A stretch of 64,000 bases of DNA from JAPHSX01 sp039714395. GTDB taxonomy: Bacteria; Pseudomonadota; Gammaproteobacteria; Thiohalomonadales; Thiohalomonadaceae. The stretch covers positions 1 to 64,000 of the forward strand of contig JBDLJH010000015.1 of NCBI GenBank assembly GCA_039714395.1. The letters run 5' to 3'. Within the stretch, counting starts at the first letter, position 1; every line of letters starts with the position of its first letter. The notes beneath the pieces were generated by a model, which did no database searches, had not been told where the DNA came from, and worked only from the letters and a program-made list of their open reading frames with translations. Below are positions 53,385-62,927 of this stretch, piece by piece. Position numbers and translations under genes: made by a program.

Positions 53385-54656
53385 ATGAGTGATCAACATC
53401 TATCTGATACCCGTTTCACGGACTTTCAACTGCCTGAAAAACTCCTTCAAGGCATTGAAGAGACTGGCTTTTCTCGCTGCACACCGATACAGGCAGAGAC
53501 ACTGCCCATCGCCCTACAGGGCAGGGATGTGGCCGGACAGGCACAAACCGGCACCGGCAAAACGGCTGCCTTTCTCATCGCCCTCTATCACCAACTACTC
53601 AACCACCCCGCCAACGAACAGCGCCGTCCCACTCAGATCCGCGCTCTGGTGCTGGCCCCCACCCGAGAGTTGGCAATACAGATCCACAAGGATGCGGTGG
53701 TGCTGGGCAAACACACCGGGCTCAAACTGGGGCTGGCCTATGGCGGCACCGGCTACGAGCAGCAGCGCAAAACGCTGGAGGAGGGGGTGGATGTCCTCAT
53801 CGGCACCCCTGGTCGCATTATCGACTACTTCAAGCAACACGTCTTCGACCTGCACGCACTTCAGGTAATGGTACTGGATGAGGCAGATCGTATGTTCGAT
53901 CTCGGCTTCATTAAAGACATCCGCTACCTGATGCGGCGCATGCCCCCCCCGGAGCAGCGCCTCAGCCTGCTGTTCTCTGCCACCCTCTCTTTCCGGGTGA
54001 CCGAGCTGGCCTACGAACACATGAACAACCCGGAAACCATTAAGGTGGTACCGGAACAGGTCACCGCCGAGATGGTGGAAGAGGCCGTCTACTACCCGGC
54101 CAAGGAAGAGAAGGTGCCGCTACTACTCGGTCTGATGGCACGTGAAAAACCGCAACGTAGCATCGTCTTCGTCAACACCAAACGCGTTGCAGATCGAGTA
54201 TGGGGCTACCTGGAGAGCAACGGCTACCCGACTGCGGTGCTCTCCGGCGATGTACCGCAAAAGAAACGCCAGCACCTGCTGCAAAAATTTTCACAGGGAG
54301 AGCTGCCGGTTCTTGTCGCCACCGACGTGGCTGCCCGAGGCCTGCACATCCCCGATGTAAGCCATGTATTCAACTACGACCTACCGCAGGACGCCGAAGA
54401 TTATGTACACCGCATCGGTCGCACCGCCCGCGCCGGGGCCAGCGGCAACGCGATTAGCTTCGCCTGCGAGGAGTATGCCTTCTCACTGTCTGAAATTGAG
54501 GAGTACATCGGTCATAAGATCCCGATGGAATCCATCTCCAATGAACTGCTGCTAAAACCACAACCGCCAAAAAAATCAGAATACAGTCGTCGTCCCAAAC
54601 CCGGTGGCGGTAGAGGGCGTGGGCGTAACGGGCGACCGCCACACCGCCATAGCTAG
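53385..54656 (+). CDS. rhlB: ATP-dependent RNA helicase RhlB (DEAD-box)
   Basis: A 423-residue helicase: Q motif near FTDFQLPEKLLQGIE, Walker A AQTGTGKTAAF, VLDEADRMFD, SAT, and HRIGRTARAG. The tail is short and rich in Gly/Arg (GGGRGRGRNGR), suited to RNA or degradosome contacts. It is next to trxA-rho, as in E. coli and relatives, and ends 6 bases before a convergent kinase gene. Confidence 0.95.
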   Translation: MSDQHLSDTRFTDFQLPEKLLQGIEETGFSRCTPIQAETLPIALQGRDVAGQAQTGTGKTAAFLIALYHQLLNHPANEQRRPTQIRALVLAPTRELAIQIHKDAVVLGKHTGLKLGLAYGGTGYEQQRKTLEEGVDVLIGTPGRIIDYFKQHVFDLHALQVMVLDEADRMFDLGFIKDIRYLMRRMPPPEQRLSLLFSATLSFRVTELAYEHMNNPETIKVVPEQVTAEMVEEAVYYPAKEEKVPLLLGLMAREKPQRSIVFVNTKRVADRVWGYLESNGYPTAVLSGDVPQKKRQHLLQKFSQGELPVLVATDVAARGLHIPDVSHVFNYDLPQDAEDYVHRIGRTARAGASGNAISFACEEYAFSLSEIEEYIGHKIPMESISNELLLKPQPPKKSEYSRRPKPGGGRGRGRNGRPPHRHS

Positions 54657-54662
54657 CAAATA

Positions 54663-56981
54663 TTATTGGCAATAGCGCGTCAGAGTATCCAATAGCGCCC
54701 GACTGTCTACTGGTTTAGTAAGAAAATCGTTCATCCCCGCCGCCGAGCAACGTTGCCGATCCTCCTCACTAGCATTGGCCGTCAGGGCAATGATCGGTAC
54801 CCGCCCCCCCCCGGCCTCGACACGCCAACGCCGGGTCGCCTCCAGTCCATCCAGCCCCGGCATGCGCAAATCCATTAACACACAGTCAAAACTATTACTG
54901 CGCAACTGCTCCAGCGCGGCTTCACCACCACCTACACGCACCACCCGGTGGCCACCCTTCTGCAAAAAATGTGAAATAACCGTGGCATTAATATCATCAT
55001 CCTCGGCCAGCAACACCGACAGGGGGCGAACCGCAGGAACATCACCAATACTTCCGTTCTCCTCTCCAGCTGCGGCCAGCAGTTTTCGTAATGCTGTCAG
55101 CAGCAGGGGCTTGCTCAGATGTTCGATATGCTCTCCCTCAGTACGTATACCATTCACGTAGTTGAGTTGGCACAGCCTGCTGCCCTCCGGTAACTGCGTA
55201 CTCAGTTTTTCCAGCAATGAGTCATTACACGAATCACTGCTGTTCTCACCGATAAATACCCATTCATATTTTTTTGTCGACAGCGCACCCCATAATGCCT
55301 GCTCACCAGCCACCTGCTGAACACCAATCCCCTCAGAGTGCAACATGCCTAGTATCGCCATCGCCGATGAGGGATGATTCTCCAACAATAAGGCCGAAAC
55401 TTCAACAGCGTGAGTGGGAGCCCCCTCCCTCTTTTCAGTACACTCCCATGGCAGCTCAAACCAGAAACAGCTGCCTTTGCCCAGTTTACTCTCCAGGCCA
55501 ATCTCTCCCCCCATCATTTCAACCAGCTCACGGCTAACGGTGGTACCTAAGCCACTACCAGCATAGTTTCGTGCATCGCCCTCATCAATCTGGGTGAAAC
55601 TCTCGAATACCAGCGCCTGCTTCTCTTCGGGGATACCGATACCGCTGTCGCGTATCTCAAAGCGCAGCTGACAACTCCCCGATTGCTGCATGGTAAGTGG
55701 GCGTACCAGAACCACCACCTCACCCTCACCGGTAAATTTGATCGCATTGGCGGTAAGATTGATCAACACCTGACGGAAGCGTAACGGATCCCCCACCACC
55801 TCCGGCGGCAAGCCACCATCGACATCAAGAACGAACTCAAGCCCCTTATGGTGAGCCGATGGGGTGAGCATCACCATCACCTCCTCAATCACCGCCAGCG
55901 GTGCAAAAGGCTTATTCTGTATCGTCAGCTTACCCACCTCCAGGCGAGAGAAATCGAGGATGTCATCAATCAACTGACGCAGTGACTGCGCGGCACTCTC
56001 CAGACTATCGACATAGTCGAGTTGACGGCGATTTTCGCTACCGTCGCGCAACAGCTGCAGCATACCGATCATGCCGCTTAGAGGGGTGCGAATCTCATGA
56101 CTCATGGTGGCAAGGAACTGACTCTTGGCCAAGCTGGCGCTCTCAGCCCGCTGCTGCTCTACCAGCAGTTCTTCGTTTCGCTGCTCCAGCTCCTGCATGG
56201 TATTGCGCAAGCGCTCGGTAGCACGATCAATCTCCTGTTCCATGTGCTGCCGTGAGTTGGCCTGTGCCTCAATCATAATGTTAACGCCCTGTTGCAGCGC
56301 AAGCAGCTCACCACTGGCATCCTCATTTACCTGCACAGCAAGGTCACCCTGGCGTACCTGATCCACGATATGGCCAAGACTGCTCAACGGCTCGACCAGC
56401 TGCTGCCCCACGCGTCGACTCAGCAACACCGCTATCACTACCACCGCCAGCACCAGCAACAGTGACCAGCGCAACATCGTCACCCGCTTCTGCCCGATAA
56501 TATGTGTCGAGAGTGTCAGCTCTATACGACCGATGCTTATCGTGCTACCGATAACATCACCGTCTCCGAAATCACTTACCGGCACTGCCGCCAGCGAAAT
56601 AGGGGCACAAAACAGCTTATGTGCCTCATTGCCTCCACACACTCCTCTCAGTGCACCCTCCGTCTCTCCTCTTCGCGCCAGTATCACCTCACCACGAGTA
56701 AAGATAACCTTGTTATCAAAATCGTAAACCTTGAACGCGACAATATCTCCCTGCAACACAGACTCACTGATATGCAATAACTGCTCAGTATTACCTGTGA
56801 TAACTCCATACTCTGCCGCCGAGGCAAGATAACGCGAGACAGTCTCACCACGCTCCACCAATGCCTCGTGCATCAGTTTATTATCCTGATAGATGAAATA
56901 ACCCAGGATCACCACCAGCAACACCAGTGGTGGCACCAGAGTAAGCAACAACAATTTGTGGCGAATAGTGTGGCGCATCAT
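54663..56981 (-). CDS. Hybrid sensor histidine kinase (BarA-like domain layout)
   Basis: A 772-residue kinase. TM1 is at about residues 10-30, followed by a periplasmic sensor, TM2 at about 170-190, HAMP and a coiled coil. HisKA contains LATMSHEIRTPLSGMIGM, and the HATPase has VLINLTANAIKFTGEG. A degenerate middle receiver (about 520-640) precedes a complete C-terminal receiver (VLLAEDDDIN, LMDLRMPGLDG, TKP). No HPt domain is present, so a separate HPt would be needed. It overlaps the binding-protein-like gene upstream by 4 bases. Confidence 0.9.
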   Translation of the reverse strand: MMRHTIRHKLLLLTLVPPLVLLVVILGYFIYQDNKLMHEALVERGETVSRYLASAAEYGVITGNTEQLLHISESVLQGDIVAFKVYDFDNKVIFTRGEVILARRGETEGALRGVCGGNEAHKLFCAPISLAAVPVSDFGDGDVIGSTISIGRIELTLSTHIIGQKRVTMLRWSLLLVLAVVVIAVLLSRRVGQQLVEPLSSLGHIVDQVRQGDLAVQVNEDASGELLALQQGVNIMIEAQANSRQHMEQEIDRATERLRNTMQELEQRNEELLVEQQRAESASLAKSQFLATMSHEIRTPLSGMIGMLQLLRDGSENRRQLDYVDSLESAAQSLRQLIDDILDFSRLEVGKLTIQNKPFAPLAVIEEVMVMLTPSAHHKGLEFVLDVDGGLPPEVVGDPLRFRQVLINLTANAIKFTGEGEVVVLVRPLTMQQSGSCQLRFEIRDSGIGIPEEKQALVFESFTQIDEGDARNYAGSGLGTTVSRELVEMMGGEIGLESKLGKGSCFWFELPWECTEKREGAPTHAVEVSALLLENHPSSAMAILGMLHSEGIGVQQVAGEQALWGALSTKKYEWVFIGENSSDSCNDSLLEKLSTQLPEGSRLCQLNYVNGIRTEGEHIEHLSKPLLLTALRKLLAAAGEENGSIGDVPAVRPLSVLLAEDDDINATVISHFLQKGGHRVVRVGGGEAALEQLRSNSFDCVLMDLRMPGLDGLEATRRWRVEAGGGRVPIIALTANASEEDRQRCSAAGMNDFLTKPVDSRALLDTLTRYCQ

Positions 56982-57886
56982 CGCAACTGCTCCTGCAGGG
57001 TCTGTTTCAGGTTTTTCTCTGAGGGCAGGAAAATCTTCAGCGCACGGGCAAGCTGATAGTTGACTGAGATCTCAAAATCATCGACATGGCCCGGTGCAGA
57101 CAATACACCACTTTTAAAATAGTACTGCACCACCTCCGACAGCCGTTTCTCCAGCGCAGGCAGGGAAGAGTGCACCGCCATTAATGCCCCCGCCTTAACC
57201 AGCGCCTGGGAGTAACCAATCAGAGGTATCCCCTGGCGATAACTCCCCAACACCAGTGGTTTAACCGTACGCCGGTTAACCACCTCCGGATCGGGTAACA
57301 GCAGCAGGGTATCCTCGGCTAGCAATTCACGACCAAACAGTTTATTGATTGCGCTCTCATCATCAACCGTGATCACCTGCAGTTGCATGCCCAGCCGCTG
57401 GGATTGCTGCGCCAGCCCTTTGGTCAATAACTGTGATTCACGGCCAAGAAGCACTGTCATCTTGTTGCGTGAGGGCAGAGCACTCTTCACAAGTTGCAGG
57501 TGTCGAGCCACCGGCTGATCGAGATAGATAGCCGACACGGGGCTATCATACTGCCCCCTTAGTGAATTAAAGGTTCGACGTGTAACCAAGGTGTTAAGTG
57601 TTGGTAATTCACTGTCCGCTGCATGTTGAGCGGCCTTGGACCCCACACTAATGAGCAGAGTCCGACCTCCTGATGCATCAAGCGGCACTCCCCCAGTGAG
57701 GTTCGCCCGCCTAACCGTCACCTCAGGAAGTGCCTTGACTAATAGCGCCTCACTCTCCTCCACATACTTCCTGTGGTGAGCATTAGCGTCATCGTAGAGA
57801 AACCAGACTGAAGTATCCGCCACCACCTGTAACGGCAATAGCAGCAACAACAGCAGGCTTAGTGATAAGTGTTTATTCCCTGTCAT
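56978..57886 (-). CDS. Exported ABC_sub_bind-type periplasmic protein
   Basis: A 302-residue protein with a signal peptide (LSLSLLLLLLLPLQVVADT) and a two-lobe periplasmic binding layout: TLLISVGSKAAQHAA, NKMTVLLGRESQLL, LLLLPDPEVVNRRTVKPL. It resembles PF04392-like proteins, as does the lipoprotein at 26867-27847. No ABC transporter genes are nearby. It overlaps the histidine kinase downstream by 4 bases and follows the TonB receptor by 32 bases, suggesting the three act together in sensing. Confidence 0.75.
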   Translation of the reverse strand: MTGNKHLSLSLLLLLLLPLQVVADTSVWFLYDDANAHHRKYVEESEALLVKALPEVTVRRANLTGGVPLDASGGRTLLISVGSKAAQHAADSELPTLNTLVTRRTFNSLRGQYDSPVSAIYLDQPVARHLQLVKSALPSRNKMTVLLGRESQLLTKGLAQQSQRLGMQLQVITVDDESAINKLFGRELLAEDTLLLLPDPEVVNRRTVKPLVLGSYRQGIPLIGYSQALVKAGALMAVHSSLPALEKRLSEVVQYYFKSGVLSAPGHVDDFEISVNYQLARALKIFLPSEKNLKQTLQEQLR

Positions 57887-57918
57887 TAATCGACAATCCT
57901 TGCCCTGATCCCTTATTC

Positions 57919-60048
57919 TTAAAAATCCATTGCCAACGTCAGGTAGGCACGCCTCTTGGAAACAGTCTCATACTCGAAGTCGTGGTAGGAGCCAAGCAGA
58001 TCTTTTACCATAAACCGTAGCTTTGCCTTGTGCCCTGCCAGTTTGAATCCCTTGCTGATATTGAAGTCGGCACTTTGCACCCCGTCAGTTCTATCGCCAG
58101 AGTAAAACCTCATTGGTGACACGGAGTAATAATTCAGTCCGGCCCAAAGTCCCTCAGCCAGGCGAAGTGAAAGCAGAGCATTTAGTGTGTGAAGCGGTAC
58201 GGTGTCCTCCACATTCAGGATCTTTTCCGGATTGAGCTTGTTAAGGCGCCATCCATCTGCCCGGGTATTGGCATAGGCGAAAGAGAGGAGTGAGTGTTCT
58301 GTTCTGGCCTTAAGCTGTACCTCGGCACCCTCAATCGTCGTTTCACCTACTGTTGTTACGGTCCAGTGTGGCGATGGAAATGCCGGATCCAGATTTTCTG
58401 GGGCACTGATTTCGGCGCTTATCTCCTCACGAAAAATCTTCACCTCATAACCCGTACCACGGCTTTCGGCACCAAATGATAATTCCACACTATCAACCTG
58501 TTCAGGCGGGAGATCACCAGACGAGTCATAAAAGGAGTGAAACAGCGTTCCATCAGCATAGCGCACAGTAAAATCAGCATTCTCCTCGATCGCGGTCGGG
58601 GTACGGTAGGCACGTCCTGCACTCAAACGTAGATAACCTGCATCGCCAAGCAAGCGGTTTATTGCCAGGCGGGGCGAATTCAAAGTACCGACCAGGCTAC
58701 TTTGTTCAACCATATCACCTACATTGACGACCCACCTGTCCATCGGCTTCCACTCAGCATTGAAAAACAGGCGTGACTGCTGATGCTGATAACTTTCACC
58801 TGTATCGAAGTACTCTGCGGCAGTTACCTCATCAAGCCTGAGCTCACCACCCCAGACCAGGCGTACAGAGTCTGAAAGGCGAAAGCGATGTGAAATCTCA
58901 AGATTATAACGCTCTGACTGTATGCTGCTATCACGCGGCAAGGTTTGATCCGTAAGACCAAGCAGCAGCAGGTCTGCAGAGTCAAAAGGATACAGAGCAC
59001 ATTCCGCTACAGTGGGAAAAGGGATACAGGCATCTTCGTAGAGGACTGTATAGATCTCGGATAGCAACCCGGTCTGAAACCGATCCTCCACCTTGTGCAG
59101 GTTGTGGTAAAACTGGGCATTAACCTCACTCTCCGAGTCGATATTGTGCTTCCACTGCAGTTGCTGGAAATGGGTGGTGACATCTCGTTCGCGTACTGGG
59201 TCAAGAGGATCATAACTGAAGCCCACCTCCCGTGGTCCTGCTGCACCGCCGAACTGCACAGTCCAATAATCATTTACTCCGCCCCGATAGTCGCCACGAA
59301 AATTCAGTGATGAGGTCTGAGTATCATCATTCAACTCGTAGAGCTGGCCAAACTGGTCAGTGTAGTCGTCAAAACCATCGTCCTGCTTATGGCTACCGGT
59401 AATTCGATAACTCAGATCACCATTAGTGGCGGCATAACGCACTACCGCTTTGCGATACTGATCATCATCCAGCGTCACACTTGCGTGTGCACCCTGCTGC
59501 TCTGAAGGATGACGGGTAATAATGTTAATGACACCGAGAAAGGCATTACTACCGTAAGTCACACCGTTGGGGCCACGACTCACCTCAATACGCTCAATAT
59601 CTTCGATGGCGATGGGTAAATCGCCCCACTCAGCACCTCCGGTGCCCCAGGTGTAGACCGAGCGACCATCGATCAAGACCTGCATGCGCCGCGAGTACTG
59701 ATCGGTATTACCGTGATAGGTCACGGCAACGCGAGGGCCATCTGTACCATGATAATGGCCAACCTGAAAGCCTGCCACCATGCGAAATAGTTCGGTTAGC
59801 TCCACCGCGCCAGATGCCTCGATCATCTCACGATCGATCACCGTCACTGCCGTCGGCAGTTCTGCTTTTGACTGGGGTAGGCGGGTAACTGTCAGCACCA
59901 CTGGTAGCTCCGACAGGTAATCCTCCCCATCCAGGCCAAACTCATCGGCGGCTTGCGCAGCAATCGACAGTACTCCTACGCAAAGTACGGTTACTGTTTT
60001 CAGGCGGCGTGTCGTGGAGTGTCTCTTTCTATCCTTACTGAATGGCAT
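57919..60048 (-). CDS. TonB-dependent outer-membrane receptor
   Basis: A 709-residue receptor: signal peptide ending AAQAAD, plug domain about residues 48-165 (ELPTAVTVIDREMIEASGAV; VLIDGRSVYTWGT; IERIEVSRGPNGVTYGSNA), then a 22-stranded barrel ending in aromatic F (LTLAMDF). The ligand is not readable: no cobalamin riboswitch or Fur box is clear upstream, and no transport genes follow. It heads a unit with a periplasmic binding-like protein and a hybrid kinase, hinting at ligand sensing. Confidence 0.9.
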   Translation of the reverse strand: MPFSKDRKRHSTTRRLKTVTVLCVGVLSIAAQAADEFGLDGEDYLSELPVVLTVTRLPQSKAELPTAVTVIDREMIEASGAVELTELFRMVAGFQVGHYHGTDGPRVAVTYHGNTDQYSRRMQVLIDGRSVYTWGTGGAEWGDLPIAIEDIERIEVSRGPNGVTYGSNAFLGVINIITRHPSEQQGAHASVTLDDDQYRKAVVRYAATNGDLSYRITGSHKQDDGFDDYTDQFGQLYELNDDTQTSSLNFRGDYRGGVNDYWTVQFGGAAGPREVGFSYDPLDPVRERDVTTHFQQLQWKHNIDSESEVNAQFYHNLHKVEDRFQTGLLSEIYTVLYEDACIPFPTVAECALYPFDSADLLLLGLTDQTLPRDSSIQSERYNLEISHRFRLSDSVRLVWGGELRLDEVTAAEYFDTGESYQHQQSRLFFNAEWKPMDRWVVNVGDMVEQSSLVGTLNSPRLAINRLLGDAGYLRLSAGRAYRTPTAIEENADFTVRYADGTLFHSFYDSSGDLPPEQVDSVELSFGAESRGTGYEVKIFREEISAEISAPENLDPAFPSPHWTVTTVGETTIEGAEVQLKARTEHSLLSFAYANTRADGWRLNKLNPEKILNVEDTVPLHTLNALLSLRLAEGLWAGLNYYSVSPMRFYSGDRTDGVQSADFNISKGFKLAGHKAKLRFMVKDLLGSYHDFEYETVSKRRAYLTLAMDF

Positions 60049-60092
60049 TCTTTGCTGTTCTCGGTTTTAATTTCCTAGCCAAACGGATCCCT

Positions 60093-60120
60093 GTTATCCT
60101 TTTGTTTTACCAAGTTTCAA
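60093..60120 (-). promoter_or_regulatory. Candidate promoter of the TonB receptor unit
   Basis: In minus-strand sense, TTGAAA (60120-60115), 16 bases, then GATAAC (60098-60093). The -10 matches consensus at only four of six positions. It lies 45 bases before the receptor start. Confidence 0.3.
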
Positions 60121-60156
60121 CGATTAGCAGGAACGGGTCAATCCTTACACGCAGAT

Positions 60157-60546
60157 ATGTCGAAGTCAGAAGATAACAAGTGCTCACGCTGCGTTAACTC
60201 CAAGTGTTGCACCTACATTACCCAGCAGATCGATGCCCCCCGCTCGATGGACAACTTTGACGTACTACTGTGGCAACTCTCCCACCGCGACGTGCAACTG
60301 TATAAGGATAAGGATGGCTGGTTCCTGATTATCAACACCCCCTGCCTGCATCTACAGCCCGATGGTGGCTGTGGTATCTATGAAGTGCGTCCGCAGATCT
60401 GTCGTACCCACAGTAACGACTTCTGCGAGTACGACGCCCCCGCAGAGGAGAGTTTCGATAAGTTCTTTGACGGTTACAAGAGCCTGCTGGAATACTGCAA
60501 GAGACGTTTCAAGGGGTGGGACAAGCGACTCAAGAGTCTGAAGTAG
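60157..60546 (+). CDS. YkgJ-family cysteine cluster protein
   Basis: A 129-residue protein with the CxxCxxxxCC pattern (CSRCVNSKCCTYI, about residues 9-21), CLHLQPDGGCGIYEVRPQIC and a later NDFCEYD. The eight cysteines probably bind zinc or an Fe-S cluster. YkgJ-type function is unknown. It is divergent from the TonB receptor and overlaps yrfG at its 3' end by 17 bases (convergent). Confidence 0.85.
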   Translation: MSKSEDNKCSRCVNSKCCTYITQQIDAPRSMDNFDVLLWQLSHRDVQLYKDKDGWFLIINTPCLHLQPDGGCGIYEVRPQICRTHSNDFCEYDAPAEESFDKFFDGYKSLLEYCKRRFKGWDKRLKSLK

Positions 60547-61201
60547 GCCTGCCGGGCATAATATCGAGGAAGGTCTCAATAGCATCAAACTCCTCCACAT
60601 CACGCCGCCCCTGCTGGCTATCGGGCTCGTAGACCGCCAGCAGCCAGCCTATACCGTAACGTTTGGCCGAGCGCAGCACCGCCAGGCTGTCATCCACCAG
60701 CAGGGTGCGGGCAGGGTCAAAGGGCTGCTCTTCACGCAAGCGCTCCCAGAACGCCTGCTCCTCCTTGGCTACACCATAATCGTGCGAGCAGATCAGCTGA
60801 TCAAAATGCCCCCCCAATTGGGTACGCTGCAACTTCAAGGTAAGGCTCTTCATATGGGCATTGGTCACTAGCAACATCCGCTTGTTGGCAGCGCGTACCG
60901 CATCAAGAAAATCAGTGACATGAGGATGGACAGCGATAAGGTGATCAACCTCCTCCTTGAGCACCGCGATATCCAGTCCCAGCTCATGGGTCCAGTAATC
61001 AACGCAATACCAGTCGATAGTCCCCTCCACCGACTTATAGCGCATAGCCAGCTGCGCCTTTGCCTGCTCCGGTGACAGCTGATACTTCTCGGCATAGCGC
61101 TGCGGTACGTGATGCTGCCAGAAGTAATTATCAAAATTGAGGTCTAACAAGGTGCCGTCCATATCCAGAAACACCGTATCAATCTGTTGCCAGTCAATCA
61201 T
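60530..61201 (-). CDS. yrfG: HAD nucleotidase YrfG (GMP/IMP nucleotidase)
   Basis: A 223-residue HAD hydrolase. FLDMDGTLLDLNFDNYFW (catalytic Asp in DMDGT), the LLVTNA motif II, and LLVDDSLAVLRSA motif IV are intact, with helical cap residues about 20-90. E. coli YrfG dephosphorylates GMP and IMP. It is convergent with ykgJ, and divergent from nudE, with which yrfG is commonly associated. Confidence 0.92.
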   Translation of the reverse strand: MIDWQQIDTVFLDMDGTLLDLNFDNYFWQHHVPQRYAEKYQLSPEQAKAQLAMRYKSVEGTIDWYCVDYWTHELGLDIAVLKEEVDHLIAVHPHVTDFLDAVRAANKRMLLVTNAHMKSLTLKLQRTQLGGHFDQLICSHDYGVAKEEQAFWERLREEQPFDPARTLLVDDSLAVLRSAKRYGIGWLLAVYEPDSQQGRRDVEEFDAIETFLDIMPGRPTSDS

Positions 61202-61316
61202 TCGCCACCCTCTAAAGTTCTCCCCATTTTATGACTAGCCTACATGAGGTGCCAATCCTCTGCTTACGGAGTATCATTTCACTATGGGCCAAGATAGCCC
61301 GCTACCGGATCGCTAG

Positions 61317-61862
61317 ATGCCGCCAAAACCCGAAATCCTCAGCAGTAAGACCCTTGCCAAAACCGGGCTGTTTCATATCGAACAGATCGACCTTCGTTTT
61401 GCCAATGGTGTAAAAACTCGCTACGAGCGGCTGCTCGGCTCACCTCAAGGTGCGGTACTGATCGTACCCATGCTCGATGACAATACATTTCTACTGGTAA
61501 GGGAGTATGCCGCCGGCATCGAACGCTACGAGCTATCCTTGCCCAAAGGCCGCATTGAGACAGGCGAAGAGATCCTGGCTGCTGCCAACCGTGAGATCGC
61601 CGAGGAGGTCGGCTACGCGGCCAGAGAGCTGCACCATCTCACCTCATTTAGCCTTGCCCCCGGGTATCTCGGCCACTTTACCCACGTGGTGATCGCCCGC
61701 GATCTTTTCGAGCAACAGGAGGAGGGGGATGAGCCGGAGCCACTAGAGGTGGTACCGTGGCAGATGAGCGAATTGCACACCCTTTTAAGTCGCGACGACT
61801 GTACCGAGGCACGCAGCATCGCCGCTCTGTTCATGGCACGGGAGTATCTTAATAGTGACTAA
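61317..61862 (+). CDS. nudE: ADP compounds hydrolase NudE
   Basis: A 181-residue Nudix enzyme. The Nudix box runs from GRIETGEE (Gly about 82) to REIAEEVG, matching G-x5-E-x7-REUxEExG. E. coli NudE cleaves ADP-ribose, NADH and Ap3A. It overlaps cysQ by 8 bases, the standard nudE-cysQ pair. Confidence 0.94.
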   Translation: MPPKPEILSSKTLAKTGLFHIEQIDLRFANGVKTRYERLLGSPQGAVLIVPMLDDNTFLLVREYAAGIERYELSLPKGRIETGEEILAAANREIAEEVGYAARELHHLTSFSLAPGYLGHFTHVVIARDLFEQQEEGDEPEPLEVVPWQMSELHTLLSRDDCTEARSIAALFMAREYLNSD

Positions 61863-62676
61863 CTGTCCCGATCACCTTAGCTGCGACCCCTGCCTGCTGC
61901 TAACCCCGGCACTGGAAATCGCCATCGATGCAGGCAGGCATATTCTGGAGGTCTACGAGGCGGGATTTAAGGTAGAGGTTAAAAAAGACCTCACCCCGTT
62001 AACCGAAGCCGATCTTGCCGCCCATAAAATAATCGAAGACGGGCTACACGAAATCACCCCCAGCGTACCGGTACTCACCGAGGAATCGACCGACATCCCC
62101 TTTAGCGAACGTAGTCACTGGCGCCGCTACTGGCTGGTCGACCCCTTAGATGGCACCCGTGAATTCATCGATCGTACCGGCGAGTTCACCATCAACATTG
62201 CCTTAATACAGGATCATCAGCCCGTGCTCGGTATCATCTACGCCCCGGTGCTCGGCATCTACTACTACGCCTGCAAAGGGCAGGGTGCCTTCAAGCGCGA
62301 AGCAACCAGCCCCCCCTTTCAGATCCACGTCCGCCCCCGGCATAACGACAAGCTTACCGTTACCTGTAGCCGCACCACCCACCGCGCAAATCACATCAAA
62401 GAGTATCTGGACAAGCTGGGAGAGCATGAGATTATCATCATGGGCGGGGCACTCAAGTCCTGTCTGGTGGCCGAGGGCAAGGCAGACCTCTACCCCCGTC
62501 TTGGACCCACCTCCGAGTGGGACACCGCTGCCGCCCAATGCATCGTCGAAGAGGCGGGGGGGCATATCACCGACACTGCAATGCAGGTACTACAGTACAA
62601 CCGTAAAGAGGCGCTGCTCAATCCACACTTTTTCGTCTTTGGTAAGGGTGACCAGGACTGGTCGGAGTTTCTGTAG
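61855..62676 (+). CDS. cysQ: 3'(2'),5'-bisphosphate nucleotidase CysQ
   Basis: A 273-residue inositol-monophosphatase-fold enzyme that hydrolyses PAP to AMP. EESTDIPFSER and WLVDPLDGTREFIDRTGEF carry the metal ligands, and the C-terminal TSEWDTAAAQCIVEEAGG is the second metal motif. The start is GTG 61855. It recycles the by-product of sulfate assimilation. Confidence 0.94.
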   Translation: MTNCPDHLSCDPCLLLTPALEIAIDAGRHILEVYEAGFKVEVKKDLTPLTEADLAAHKIIEDGLHEITPSVPVLTEESTDIPFSERSHWRRYWLVDPLDGTREFIDRTGEFTINIALIQDHQPVLGIIYAPVLGIYYYACKGQGAFKREATSPPFQIHVRPRHNDKLTVTCSRTTHRANHIKEYLDKLGEHEIIIMGGALKSCLVAEGKADLYPRLGPTSEWDTAAAQCIVEEAGGHITDTAMQVLQYNRKEALLNPHFFVFGKGDQDWSEFL

Positions 62677-62703
62677 AGTTTCCCTGAAACAGGGAGAAGA
62701 TAG

Positions 62704-62895
62704 TCAGTCGTGGGAGTCGTAAACGGCCATTACCGCCTTTAACTCATCCAGCACTACCTCACGCTCTTCGCTGCCAAGGGTCTGTAGCTGTGGAACATCG
62801 GCTCCAAGCTCCATTGCCTCAATTGTGGCACGCACTGCATCACAGCCGCACTGGCATAATGCATCGACACACTGATTGACCTGTTTTGTGTCCAT
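62704..62895 (-). CDS. Small Cys-rich protein, unknown
   Basis: A 63-residue acidic, mostly helical protein. Cys9, Cys14, Cys16 and Cys18 are clustered (NQCVDALCQCGCDAV), suggesting a metal or redox site. The C-terminus is SEEREVVLDELKAVMAVYDSHD. Similar small proteins occur in gammaproteobacteria without a known role. It is convergent with cysQ and just outside the tRNA-Phe scar. Confidence 0.6.
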   Translation of the reverse strand: MDTKQVNQCVDALCQCGCDAVRATIEAMELGADVPQLQTLGSEEREVVLDELKAVMAVYDSHD

Positions 62896-62927
62896 GGCAA
62901 TAGCTAAAGATTAGTGTCAAAGAAATA

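Noticed and set aside
60049..60156. Cobalamin riboswitch upstream of the TonB receptor
   Set aside because: The gap is only about 108 bases and contains no B12-box-like sequence or suitable folding arms.
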